Assembly (NCBI GenBank): GCA_028684915.1
Contig: JAQUEZ010000094.1
Span: 1 to 21,126, forward strand
Length of the DNA: 21,126 bases
Direction: 5' to 3'
Source: Desulfobulbus sp.
GTDB lineage: Bacteria > Desulfobacterota > Desulfobulbia > Desulfobulbales > Desulfobulbaceae
The notes below the pieces were generated by a model. It was given only the letters and a program-made list of their open reading frames with translations. It had not been told where the DNA came from and ran no database searches. Position numbers and translations under genes: made by a program. Every line of letters begins with the position of its first letter. The stretch's first letter is position 1. Shown piece after piece: positions 1 through 7,077 of the stretch.

Positions 1-411
1 ACGTAGCCGATGCGTTGGCCTTGCAAGATGTCTCCTCCAAAGGGTTATAATGTCAGGTTGAACTCTATTACCCTTGGTGGATTGTGTCAATAAATAGCAA
101 AACAAACTCTATTCTGACGTTTAACGCGACCCTTCTTGACATCAGGTTAGGGTATACTTCAACTTGACACACCATCTCAAAAGCTAGGTATGGTGGGGTT
201 TCTATTTGTAAGCCATCTGTTTAGCGCACGATTTCTTACAAATTCAGCTCTCACCCCATCAAACAAGCAACTCTATGGGATTTCAGAATGGCAAGAGAAG
301 GCATGCCAGTACCATGATGTCTTCCTAAAAAAGGAAAGATAAGGATGGGTTACTTGTAACATTTCGATTTGTATGCATTTCAATCATCAAAAGGGTGCAG
401 TCCCGATGTGT
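1..411. other. Non-coding stretch downstream of eptA
   Basis: I find no supportable gene here. A short plus-strand frame ending at the TAA near position 50 (reads VADALALQDVSSKGL) could be the last codons of a gene entering from the left, but 15 residues are too few to assign. The sequence AACTCTATT occurs twice (about 64 and 107) and AACTCTATG once (about 270). A TTGACA at about 138 is followed by TATACT only 11 bases later, too close for a normal promoter. No convincing terminator for eptA was found. Confidence 0.4.
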
Positions 412-2004
412 TCACTCTGGAAATTTGCAGTCATGGATAATGTCCATATTTTTGTTGTAGACTGCAGTCTCTATTTCCATCAGACCTAGCATGGTGTGAA
501 AGAGATTGGCGTGTGAAAAGGGTTGGTTTACCTTTTGTTGAAGTGCTTTTTTATCAATTTTAAAACTATCACCGAACCAGAGTACCGAAGCAATATGTTT
601 CTGGTTGTCCGGCGCCATGGCATAAGGCAGTCCATGCAGGTAGATGCCGTATTCCCCGAGAGATTCGCCATGATCACTCATATACACCATGGCCGTTTCA
701 AAACGACTGGTGTTGTCTTTCAGCAGACTGATGACCTTCTGCAAAAAATAATCAGTGTATAACACTGTATTGTCGTAAGCATTGCTAATCTCCTCGTTGG
801 TGCATTCATCCAGTTGATTGGTCTGGCAGGTCGGGGTAAATCTTTCAAAGGCCGCTGGATATCTTTTATAGTAGGCTGGACCGTGATTGCCCATTTGATG
901 GAGGACAATCACAACATCGCCTTGTTGTTGCGCATTGATATAGTCCTGCAGGCCAACCAGCATTCCCTCGTCGCGGCATTCAATATCATCACACATCGAA
1001 TTGATTGAACGTTGTTTATAGTCCTGGTACAGGACCCTGGTCGCCACGCCCTTTGAGTCCGAATTGTTATCCCTCCACAAGACATGAACCCCGGCGTGTT
1101 GCAAAACATCCAGGAGATTTTCATTGCTTTCCCCTTTACGCTCATCGAAAAGATCGCGTGGAAAGTTGGAAAACATGCAAGGGACAGAAAAGGCAGTCGA
1201 GGTGCCGCTAGAATACATTTGGGTGAATGAGACAACATCTTCCTTTCGCAGGAGGGGGGTGGTCTCACGCTCGTACCCGTTGAGCGAGAATCGGTCAGCC
1301 CGAACAGCTTCACCAACTACCAGAATGATTAGTTCCCGGTCTGTATCCGTTGCCGGAATTTTTGCATCCAGCCCCAGAGGACTGACAACTTTCTTAGCGG
1401 TATAGAAGTTTTTGTTGATGTATTTCCCGATGGAATAGAGCAAGTAGGTGGGGTTGGTATAATAGCGTAAAGGTTTGTGTTCTCTGAAAAAAGATGCATA
1501 AAATTTGCTAAATACCAGCACCAGGCCGAGCACGACCACCACAGAAATCCCGGCAGTCTTGAGTTTTGCCAAGGTAGATTTTTGCCAAGACATAGGTTCA
1601 AGCTGGATCTTGAACACCACAAAGGCAGGCAGCACCCCAAGCAGCACCCAATACAACAGCAATTTTACACTGAGCAGATCGGCTGTTTCCTTGAAATTGG
1701 TCTGGAACACATTTTGAAGCATGGTGTGATCGATCACCACGTTCAAGGTATCCATAAAATAGGCGGTAATCGATGCTGTCAGCAGGAGAAGAATCAAAAC
1801 CGGCTTGATTGTGTACTTCGAGCTGACCAGAGTCAGGAAAAACAGGATAAAGGCCGTAAGGCCCACTACAAGGGAGATCAAGAACCCGCAATTTTTCAGG
1901 GTGATCGGGTAAATCTCGACAACGTGTTGAAAAAAAGAGCGGTTGCTCAAAAGAACAAAAAAGATGGCGCAAAAAAAATTAAGCTTTGTCTGGGTAATTC
2001 TCAT
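412..2004 (-). CDS. eptA: Lipid A phosphoethanolamine transferase, EptA/MCR family
   Basis: This inner-membrane enzyme moves phosphoethanolamine from phosphatidylethanolamine to lipid A, lowering surface charge and polymyxin sensitivity. The 530 residues match the family length. Hydrophobic segments fill residues 8-170 (about five membrane helices), followed by a periplasmic alkaline-phosphatase-fold domain. By comparison with MCR-1, E232 (in VVGEAVRAD) and D444/H445 (in SDHGESLGE) would bind zinc, T270 (in SGTSTAFSVPC) is the phosphoryl acceptor, and H374 and H457 complete the site. Cysteine pairs 338/343 and 393/401 are present. The cysteine expected just before GTST is serine (S266), leaving C276 without its usual partner. 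The ATG touches the ISL3 insertion, whose end places GAGGAG nine bases upstream of it. Family assignment is firm; the exact lipid acceptor is inferred. Confidence 0.93.
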   Translation of the reverse strand: MRITQTKLNFFCAIFFVLLSNRSFFQHVVEIYPITLKNCGFLISLVVGLTAFILFFLTLVSSKYTIKPVLILLLLTASITAYFMDTLNVVIDHTMLQNVFQTNFKETADLLSVKLLLYWVLLGVLPAFVVFKIQLEPMSWQKSTLAKLKTAGISVVVVLGLVLVFSKFYASFFREHKPLRYYTNPTYLLYSIGKYINKNFYTAKKVVSPLGLDAKIPATDTDRELIILVVGEAVRADRFSLNGYERETTPLLRKEDVVSFTQMYSSGTSTAFSVPCMFSNFPRDLFDERKGESNENLLDVLQHAGVHVLWRDNNSDSKGVATRVLYQDYKQRSINSMCDDIECRDEGMLVGLQDYINAQQQGDVVIVLHQMGNHGPAYYKRYPAAFERFTPTCQTNQLDECTNEEISNAYDNTVLYTDYFLQKVISLLKDNTSRFETAMVYMSDHGESLGEYGIYLHGLPYAMAPDNQKHIASVLWFGDSFKIDKKALQQKVNQPFSHANLFHTMLGLMEIETAVYNKNMDIIHDCKFPE

Positions 2005-2011
2005 TATGTTG
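2004..2011. repeat. Target-site duplication of the ISL3 element, left copy
   Basis: TTATGTTG, identical to the copy at 3357-3364. Its first base is the A of the eptA ATG on the minus strand. Confidence 0.95.
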
Positions 2012-2039
2012 GGCTCCTCACACGAAACGGTGCGTAAAA
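2012..2039 (+). repeat. Left terminal inverted repeat of the ISL3 element
   Basis: Begins GGCTCCTCACACGAA and pairs with the right end at 3329-3356. Read on the minus strand, its outer end contains GAGGAG, which lies nine bases before the eptA ATG and can serve as its ribosome binding site. Confidence 0.85.
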
Positions 2040-2059
2040 TCAGCTTAACAAACTAAAAA

Positions 2060-2124
2060 GCATGAGTTCTTTTGGATAGATAGAGGCCGGCCAGCCAACA
2101 ATCTATCCAGAGAGGAACTCATGC
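2060..2124 (+). promoter_or_regulatory. Hairpin covering the transposase start codon
   Basis: GCATGAGTTC (2060-2069) and GGATAGAT (2074-2081) are complementary to GAACTCATGC (2115-2124) and ATCTATCC (2101-2108). They form an 18-bp stem with a small internal loop and an apical loop of 19 bases. The right arm contains the ATG at 2121 and the purine-rich AGAGAG before it lies in the internal loop. A transcript entering from outside the IS would fold and hide the start site, while one beginning inside the hairpin would not. This kind of protection against read-through is known for IS10 and IS50; its role here is inferred. Confidence 0.7.
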
Positions 2125-3350
2125 TTGTAGAACAGATAATCAAATAGACGGTTGATTTGCAAGGTTTTCGAGTACATACGGTCACTAAAGACCCGGACGG
2201 CCTGATCGCCGAAATTCGCCCTGATACCCGGTATCGAATACGCTGTGGAACGTGTGGTCACCCAGCCGTCTACCGTGACATGCGTGATGCTCGCTTTTTC
2301 CGCCATGTACCTTTGTGGAATATTCCGGTGTGGTTCCACTATCAACCTCGTCGGGTGCACTGCTCCAGATGTGGCGGCGTCCGCACGGAGCAACTTCCCT
2401 GGGTGACAGGCAAGCAGCGGTTGACCCGTGCCTATAATTGCTTTCTGGCCAAATGGGCCGAATTGTTGCCCTGGCATTCGGTCGCCAAGATGTTTGGCTG
2501 CGCCTGGGGCACGATTGCCACAGCGGTCAAGAGCGTGGTCAAGTATGGCATGGAGCACCGTGACCACAGTGGCATTACCCATATCGGTATTGACGAGATT
2601 TCGCGAAAGAAGGGTCAAGTCTACCTCACCAATGTGTACGATCTCCGCTCAAAGACCTTGATCTGGAGTGGGGTTGAACGGACCAAGGATGCCTTGCGCA
2701 GCTTTTTCAACTATCTCGGGCCAGAGCGGACAAGCAAGCTTCAGGGTATATGCTGCGATATGTGGAAGCCCTATGTCGAAGTGATCAAGGAATGTGCTCC
2801 GCAGGCAACCCTTGTTTTCGATAAATTTCATATTGTTCGCCACCTGATGGAAGCGGTTGACCAAGTCCGTCGTGATGAGATCCGTGAGAAAGGCAAAGAA
2901 CATAAGGACCTCATGAAAGACAGCCGGTACATCTGGCTCAAGAACCCCTGGAATCTGACGCCAAAACAGCGGACCAGGCTCAGCAGCCTTGAGCACATGA
3001 ACTTGAAGATCAACAGGGCCTATCTCCTCAAGGAACGCTTTCGTGATGTATGGTCCTACAAAACAAAGCCCTGGGCTAAGAAGTACCTAAAGCAATGGTT
3101 TTGGTGGGCGACGCATTCCCGATTGGAGCCCATTCGCGAATTCGCCTGGATGATTCGCCGCCATGAGGAGAACATCCTGACGTGGTTTCATATGCCCATC
3201 AACAATGGCTCCGTCGAAGGGCTCAACAACAAAGCCAAGGTGGTCAGTCACAAGGCTTACGGATTCAGAACCGCTGACCACTTCATCTGCAATCTCTACC
3301 ACTGCATGGGCAACTTACCGGCTCCGCCTCTCATGCACAGATTTGTGTGA
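2121..3350 (+). CDS. ISL3-family transposase, in-frame amber at codon 9
   Basis: DDE transposase of the ISL3 family. The N-terminal zinc-binding domain shows CGTCGH and a second CSRCG. The catalytic triad is visible as D in HIGIDEISRKKG, D in GICCDMWKPY with the following DKFHIVRHL block, and E in NNGSVEGLNNKAK, so the enzyme core is intact. The most natural start is ATG 2121, preceded by AGAGAGG and reading MLVEQIIK, but codon 9 is TAG (2145-2147) where a CAG (Gln) would continue smoothly into TVDLQGFRV. Without suppression the first usable start is TTG at 2157, giving 397 residues. I span the frame from the ATG. The TAG may be a C-to-T nonsense change, a suppressed codon or a sequencing error. 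Confidence 0.85.
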
Positions 3351-3356
3351 GGAACC
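3329..3356 (-). repeat. Right terminal inverted repeat of the ISL3 element
   Basis: Its reverse complement begins GGTTCCTCACACAAA and matches the left end with a few differences. The transposase TGA stop (3348-3350) lies inside it. Confidence 0.85.
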
Positions 3357-3364
3357 TTATGTTG
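3357..3364. repeat. Target-site duplication of the ISL3 element, right copy
   Basis: TTATGTTG, an exact match to 2004-2011 directly after the right inverted repeat. Eight bases is the usual ISL3 duplication length. Confidence 0.95.
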
Positions 3365-3636
3365 AAAGCAAATGTCTTAGAGAAACTCATTACCGGCATC
3401 AGTATTAGTCAGTCGGTTTAGGTTAACCAGAAAGCGCTGTGAAGATGACGGATGGTTTTCTTGTAAACCTAGCGACCCCGTTTAGTATTCAGTCAATTAG
3501 AGGTGACCATTCACAGATAAACCGTTGGCTATCAATCGGACAGTTCGATGAATTGGCAATATACTGGCTGAATGCTACGCCTCGCCACTTATTTTCGTAG
3601 CTAGGAGCGGGAGATAGTTGTGAATATTGGCGACAT
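3365..3636. other. Former upstream region of eptA, now cut off by the IS
   Basis: A 272-base non-coding stretch between the ISL3 element and the methyltransferase stop codon. Before the insertion it lay directly 5' of eptA on the minus strand and presumably held its promoter. I see no TTCATC-N5-TTCATC box of the kind found at 4402-4457, and no strong promoter. Confidence 0.5.
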
Positions 3637-4278
3637 TCAGAAGATATGCAGGTTTGCGAGCAAACTGTCTTGTTGGCTGCCTGTCACAATGTGGAGAATG
3701 AGATAGACCCAGAAAAACCAGCTTATTTCCTGCAGTGACCGCCGCACATGTCGGGGCCGGACCGGATACGTGTCCGGTTCAACCCATTGGAACCGACGGG
3801 GAAAAAATCGGGGCACCCGATTTAAATAGTCCATATATCCCTGACCAAATTTTCGTTGCAGGTTTCTCTCCTCAGCCATCACCACTAGGGGGTAATAGAG
3901 GAGAAACGCGCCAGCAATAATCGCCAGAATCAAGAGACGCTCTGTTACCAGCCCCATGCCAAAGGCACCAAGAAAGCTAAAAACATACAGCGGATTGCGA
4001 ACGATGGCGTAGGGCCCTTCGGAAACGATCCTATCCTCCTTGTAGCCGCCGATGTAGAGGCTACTCCAGATTCTGCCGAAGGCGGCAAGAACAATCAGCA
4101 CAAAACCCAAAGTGTCCGATAATAGGCCGACTATTCGGTTGTCTGTCCAAGAAGAGGGGGTTGCGATCAACAACGCTAAACAAGCGAGGATCACTGCTGC
4201 GGAAATGGGCTGTCGGAATTTTATGGCCCATTCAAAGGAATGAACTTCTACGTGGCAATTTTTCTGTGAAACAATCAC
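3637..4278 (-). CDS. Isoprenylcysteine carboxyl methyltransferase-like membrane protein
   Basis: A membrane methyltransferase-like protein of the ICMT/phospholipid methyltransferase group; the bacterial substrate is unknown. I chose GTG 4278 as the start because GAGGG lies seven bases upstream, giving 213 residues. The open frame continues upstream to 4395 but would run into the shared regulatory region. Hydrophobic segments lie at about 24-41, 49-78, 97-112 and 113-133. The family signature appears as GPYAIVRNPLY (88-98), followed by the paired glutamates E136/E137 and a closing YLNRVPRFFP, which in relatives build the S-adenosylmethionine site. The gene is divergent from the response regulator and shares a regulatory dyad with it, suggesting co-control with envelope stress genes. 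Confidence 0.75.
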   Translation of the reverse strand: MIVSQKNCHVEVHSFEWAIKFRQPISAAVILACLALLIATPSSWTDNRIVGLLSDTLGFVLIVLAAFGRIWSSLYIGGYKEDRIVSEGPYAIVRNPLYVFSFLGAFGMGLVTERLLILAIIAGAFLLYYPLVVMAEERNLQRKFGQGYMDYLNRVPRFFPRRFQWVEPDTYPVRPRHVRRSLQEISWFFWVYLILHIVTGSQQDSLLANLHIF

Positions 4279-4401
4279 GACTTTTCCCTCTATTGATGTA
4301 GAAAACCCGACTTGTTTAATCGAAAGAAAACTTTGTTTGGGGTCGATGGGTATCTCTTTCCCTGGAGTGAATCCAACGTGACCGTTTATTACCACAGGCT
4401 A

Positions 4402-4418
4402 GATGAAGAAATGATGAA
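4402..4418 (-). promoter_or_regulatory. Direct-repeat response-regulator box facing the methyltransferase gene
   Basis: On the minus strand this reads TTCATC-ATTTC-TTCATC, a 6-5-6 direct repeat with 11-bp period, the geometry bound by OmpR/PmrA-class regulators. Ten bases beyond it is TAATAA (4391-4386), a possible -10, so the box would cover the -35. It is the mirror image of the box at 4441-4457. Confidence 0.6.
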
Positions 4419-4440
4419 CTTCATTTTACGTTCGCCGGGG

Positions 4441-4457
4441 TTCATCATTTCTTCATC
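4441..4457 (+). promoter_or_regulatory. Direct-repeat response-regulator box facing the regulator/kinase operon
   Basis: TTCATC-ATTTC-TTCATC, followed nine bases later by TATATT (4467-4472), a good -10. Placement over the -35 is typical of activation by OmpR-class regulators, so the operon is probably autoregulated. With 4402-4418 it forms a perfect 19-bp inverted repeat (arms 4401-4419 and 4440-4458, 20-base centre). Confidence 0.65.
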
Positions 4458-4518
4458 TGTAACTGGTATATTAGGGGAGGTTATTGAGACAGGAAACAGC
4501 ACAACAAAGGGAGAGAGT

Positions 4519-5199
4519 ATGCGGGTTTTGATCGTGGATGACGAGCCGGAGCTGAGCGAACAAATCGCGGTAATTCTCAGGCAGCAGCAATATACTGTGG
4601 ATACGGCTGGTGACGGAGCCTTGGCCCTGGAAAAAATCTTTACGGACCCTTATGACCTGATAGTGCTCGATATCATGTTGCCGGAAAAGGATGGATTTGC
4701 TGTGTTGGGCGAATTGCGGGGAAACGGGGTAGCCATTCCGATATTGATGCTGACCGCCAAGGGCGAGGTGGCCAATCGGGTTAAGGGGCTTGATTTGGGT
4801 GCCGACGATTACCTGCACAAGCCATTCTCCATGGCAGAACTCCTTGCCCGAATCAGATCCTTGCTTCGCCGCAGTTATGAGCAGACAAGCCCCTTTCTGA
4901 TTATCGGCCCAATCTGCCTAGACACCAACACCCGGATTGTCACTCTCAACAATGAGCCGGTCAACCTCACCCCTAAAGAATTTTCTCTCCTGGAATTTCT
5001 CTTCTACAACCGCAATCGGGCCATATCCCGCTTCAATATGGCCGAGCACGTCTGGGGAGAGGCTTTTGACCCCTTCACCATGTCCAACAACATTGACGTT
5101 CACATCAAAAACTTGCGGAGAAAACTTGAAGATCAGTCAGGTCGAATCATCGTGACTGTTCGCGGCGTGGGATACATGGCGAGAGACGAACAGGCATGA
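4519..5199 (+). CDS. OmpR-family response regulator
   Basis: Transcription factor partner of the kinase encoded next. The start is ATG 4519, preceded by GGGAGAG; the frame stays open upstream to 4312 but that part is the regulatory region. The 226 residues are normal for the family. The receiver domain opens with MRVLIVDDEPE (acidic pair D7/D8), has the phosphoacceptor D51 in LDIMLPEKDG, the conserved threonine in MLTAKG and the lysine in LHKPF. The C-terminal winged helix shows LTPKEFSLLEFL, the VWGE turn and the ending VRGVGYMA. Its gene overlaps the kinase gene by four bases. Position between envelope-modification genes and a PmrA-like box suggest a PmrA/BasR-type role, but orthology cannot be shown from sequence alone. 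Confidence 0.95.
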   Translation: MRVLIVDDEPELSEQIAVILRQQQYTVDTAGDGALALEKIFTDPYDLIVLDIMLPEKDGFAVLGELRGNGVAIPILMLTAKGEVANRVKGLDLGADDYLHKPFSMAELLARIRSLLRRSYEQTSPFLIIGPICLDTNTRIVTLNNEPVNLTPKEFSLLEFLFYNRNRAISRFNMAEHVWGEAFDPFTMSNNIDVHIKNLRRKLEDQSGRIIVTVRGVGYMARDEQA

Positions 5200-6593
5200 T
5201 GATTCGCAACCGCATCACGCTCTGGGTCAGTCTGGCCGGGCTGCTTTCAAGCGTGATCCTTTCCTTGATTGTTTTTATCTGGGGGCTAGAAACGCCCGAT
5301 GAATTTCTCGATCAGGAACTGGAGATCCGAGCCCATACCTTGGCAGATGAGCTGGAGAGGGAAAAGAAAAACGGAACACCCCTCGGCGGCTCAACTTTGG
5401 AACACTTTTCCCATCTTTATTGGGTCAGGATTTACACCGCCGGTGGACAGCTGGTCTTTGCCTCCCCGATGGCCCGGGAGATCCAACTGCCAATAAAAAC
5501 CAGTGAGAAGGGCTACCTCGTTCGCACCGAGATCCCGCTCAGCCGCTTTTACAAGGAGGAAGGAGATGAGCCTACCGCCTTTTGGAACCGGGTGTTCAAC
5601 GTATCAGTTGGCAACCTGATTTATCAGGTGCATGTCGCTAGGCCAGTTGAAAGCCTGGTTGGTGAATCGATCGAGTCGGCGATCATGATTGGCGCGGCAC
5701 TGTTGGCTTCTGCTCTGACTTTGATCGTGGTCAGCTATCAGGTGGCTGGTAGAATTCTCCGACCGGTACAGGAGATAAACCAGCTGACTGCCGAAATCAC
5801 GGAAAAGACCTTGGAAAAGAGGATTCCGCTTGCCGGCAACCAAGATGAAATCGACGAACTCGCCGCTTCGCTCAACGAGATGTTTAATCGGTTACAGTAT
5901 TCCTTTCACCGCCAGAAGGAGTTCGTTGCTAACGCCTCCCATGAGCTGAAAACACCGCTCACCCTTTTGCGACTCTCTATGGAGGAAATTCTTCAAGATG
6001 CACAATTACCGGTTGATCTGCAGGGAAAATTGCTAGGTCTGGAGCTAACTCTGACCCGGATCAATCAACTCGTTAAGAGTCTGCTGGACCTTTCCCGGTT
6101 AGAAATGACCGAACCAATACAAAAAGAGACTTTTTGTCTGAACAATTTGATGGCCTCTCTGGTGGAAGAATTTCAAGTGTTGATGCAAGGGGAAAACCTA
6201 AAATTCACCGCAGAATTTGACGGAGAACTGCCTATCCATGCGGACTTGGAAAAAATCAGCAGGATGTTGATCAACTTGTTGGATAACGCTATCCGCTACA
6301 ATCAACCAAAGGGTGAGATCCGCTGCCAAATCAGAACCGGCGAAGGAGGGACAATCCTCACTCTTGCCAACACCGGTCCAGGGATCAGTCAGGAAGACCA
6401 ACCACGCGTCTTCGACCAATTTTATCGCTGTGAGAAATCGCGCTCCATCATCCATGGCGGTTCGGGCCTCGGTTTGACCATCGTCAAGCGAATAGTCGAG
6501 CTGCACGGTGGCCGTATCACCGTGGAAAGCACTCCACCTACATGGACCACCTTTGTCGTGACCTTTCCTGCCGATATACTTCATGACCCCTGA
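5196..6593 (+). CDS. Membrane sensor histidine kinase
   Basis: Sensor partner of the upstream regulator, translationally coupled through an ATGA overlap (a second ATG at 5199 is also possible). There are 465 residues: membrane helix about 8-30, a periplasmic sensor region of about 130 residues, a second helix about 161-183, a HAMP segment to about 235, then the H-box with H249 in SHELKTPLT. The N-box reads LINLLDNAIRYNQP, the G1 box TGPGI and the G2 box GGSGLGLTIVKR. The usual aspartate of G1 is asparagine (ANTGPGI), as in many metal- or antibiotic-sensing kinases, so this need not mean loss of activity. The signal sensed is unknown; I see no ferric-iron ExxE motif in the periplasmic part. 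Confidence 0.95.
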   Translation: MMIRNRITLWVSLAGLLSSVILSLIVFIWGLETPDEFLDQELEIRAHTLADELEREKKNGTPLGGSTLEHFSHLYWVRIYTAGGQLVFASPMAREIQLPIKTSEKGYLVRTEIPLSRFYKEEGDEPTAFWNRVFNVSVGNLIYQVHVARPVESLVGESIESAIMIGAALLASALTLIVVSYQVAGRILRPVQEINQLTAEITEKTLEKRIPLAGNQDEIDELAASLNEMFNRLQYSFHRQKEFVANASHELKTPLTLLRLSMEEILQDAQLPVDLQGKLLGLELTLTRINQLVKSLLDLSRLEMTEPIQKETFCLNNLMASLVEEFQVLMQGENLKFTAEFDGELPIHADLEKISRMLINLLDNAIRYNQPKGEIRCQIRTGEGGTILTLANTGPGISQEDQPRVFDQFYRCEKSRSIIHGGSGLGLTIVKRIVELHGGRITVESTPPTWTTFVVTFPADILHDP

Positions 6594-6664
6594 CTGGATT
6601 CAATATTGCTGTTACAAGCACTGAACGCATCTTCCACTCAACAATCAAATTAAGGTGACTCACC

Positions 6665-7048
6665 ATGCGTGCTTTTCTCTATTGCGTTGTTTTTCTGCTT
6701 CTAACTCGACCACTGTATGCCGACGAGGTGAATGTCCCAGGAGAGCTGAGTCATGTGGCCGGAGGCGCTGTCCTTGCTGGCGGATTCACAGCCTTTGCCG
6801 ATAAATATTTTCCTGAACATCGAAAAATGATCGGTTTCCTGGCCAGTTCTGCTGTTATAGTTGTTGGCGAAAGCATACAGATGTCCGAAGGTGAATCATT
6901 TTCGAGCTCTTCACAGGACATGGGGGCCCATATCCTCGGAGCGACAATCGGAGCGGTTACAACGGATGCTTTTGCCTTGACCCCTTTGATCAAGCGGGAG
7001 AAGACCGGTGATTCGTTTGCTGGCATTGCCCTACGTAAAAACTTTTGA
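6665..7048 (+). CDS. Small exported or membrane protein of unknown function
   Basis: I do not recognise this 127-residue protein with certainty. It begins with a signal peptide (hydrophobic to about residue 16, then RPLYADEV, cleavage likely after YAD or nearby). Two weakly hydrophobic, glycine-rich stretches follow: GELSHVAGGAVLAGGF and, nearer the C-terminus, DMGAHILGATIGAV. The order His...Gly...Glu...Asp...Gly resembles small YfiM/DUF2279-like and VanZ-like proteins, a weak resemblance only. AAGGTGA lies seven bases before the ATG. It starts 71 bases after the kinase stop, same strand, so it may be the last gene of that operon. It ends 29 bases from the converging LtaS-like gene. Confidence 0.7.
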   Translation: MRAFLYCVVFLLLTRPLYADEVNVPGELSHVAGGAVLAGGFTAFADKYFPEHRKMIGFLASSAVIVVGESIQMSEGESFSSSSQDMGAHILGATIGAVTTDAFALTPLIKREKTGDSFAGIALRKNF

Positions 7049-7077
7049 CGCGATACCCAGGCCCGAGCCGAACCATT

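Larger units (their letters stand above)
2012..3356 (+). mobile_element. Complete ISL3-family insertion sequence
   Basis: A 1345-bp element bounded by imperfect inverted repeats: the left end reads GGCTCCTCACACGAA and the reverse complement of the right end reads GGTTCCTCACACAAA, with matching continuing for roughly 28 bases. It encodes one ISL3-type transposase whose stop codon lies inside the right repeat. It is flanked by an exact 8-bp duplication (TTATGTTG), the size expected for ISL3 elements, so it arrived by transposition and fairly recently. It inserted immediately upstream of the eptA start codon and separates that gene from its former 5' region. Confidence 0.95.

Noticed and set aside
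138..164. TTGACA followed by TATACT as a promoter
   Set aside because: The spacer is only 11 bases, too short for a sigma-70 promoter, and no gene follows on that strand.
1477..2037. 186-codon plus-strand frame opposite eptA
   Set aside because: Antisense to a gene with full catalytic motifs; the translation is rich in Gln and His without domain features and runs into the IS end.
2103..2618. Minus-strand frame inside the ISL3 element
   Set aside because: Shadow of the transposase, which has an intact DDE triad on the plus strand.
4279..4395. N-terminal extension of the methyltransferase frame
   Set aside because: Would overlap the divergent regulatory region; GTG 4278 has GAGGG seven bases upstream.
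4312..4518. N-terminal extension of the response regulator frame
   Set aside because: It lies across the inverted repeat and -10 region; ATG 4519 has a good ribosome site and gives the normal family N-terminus.
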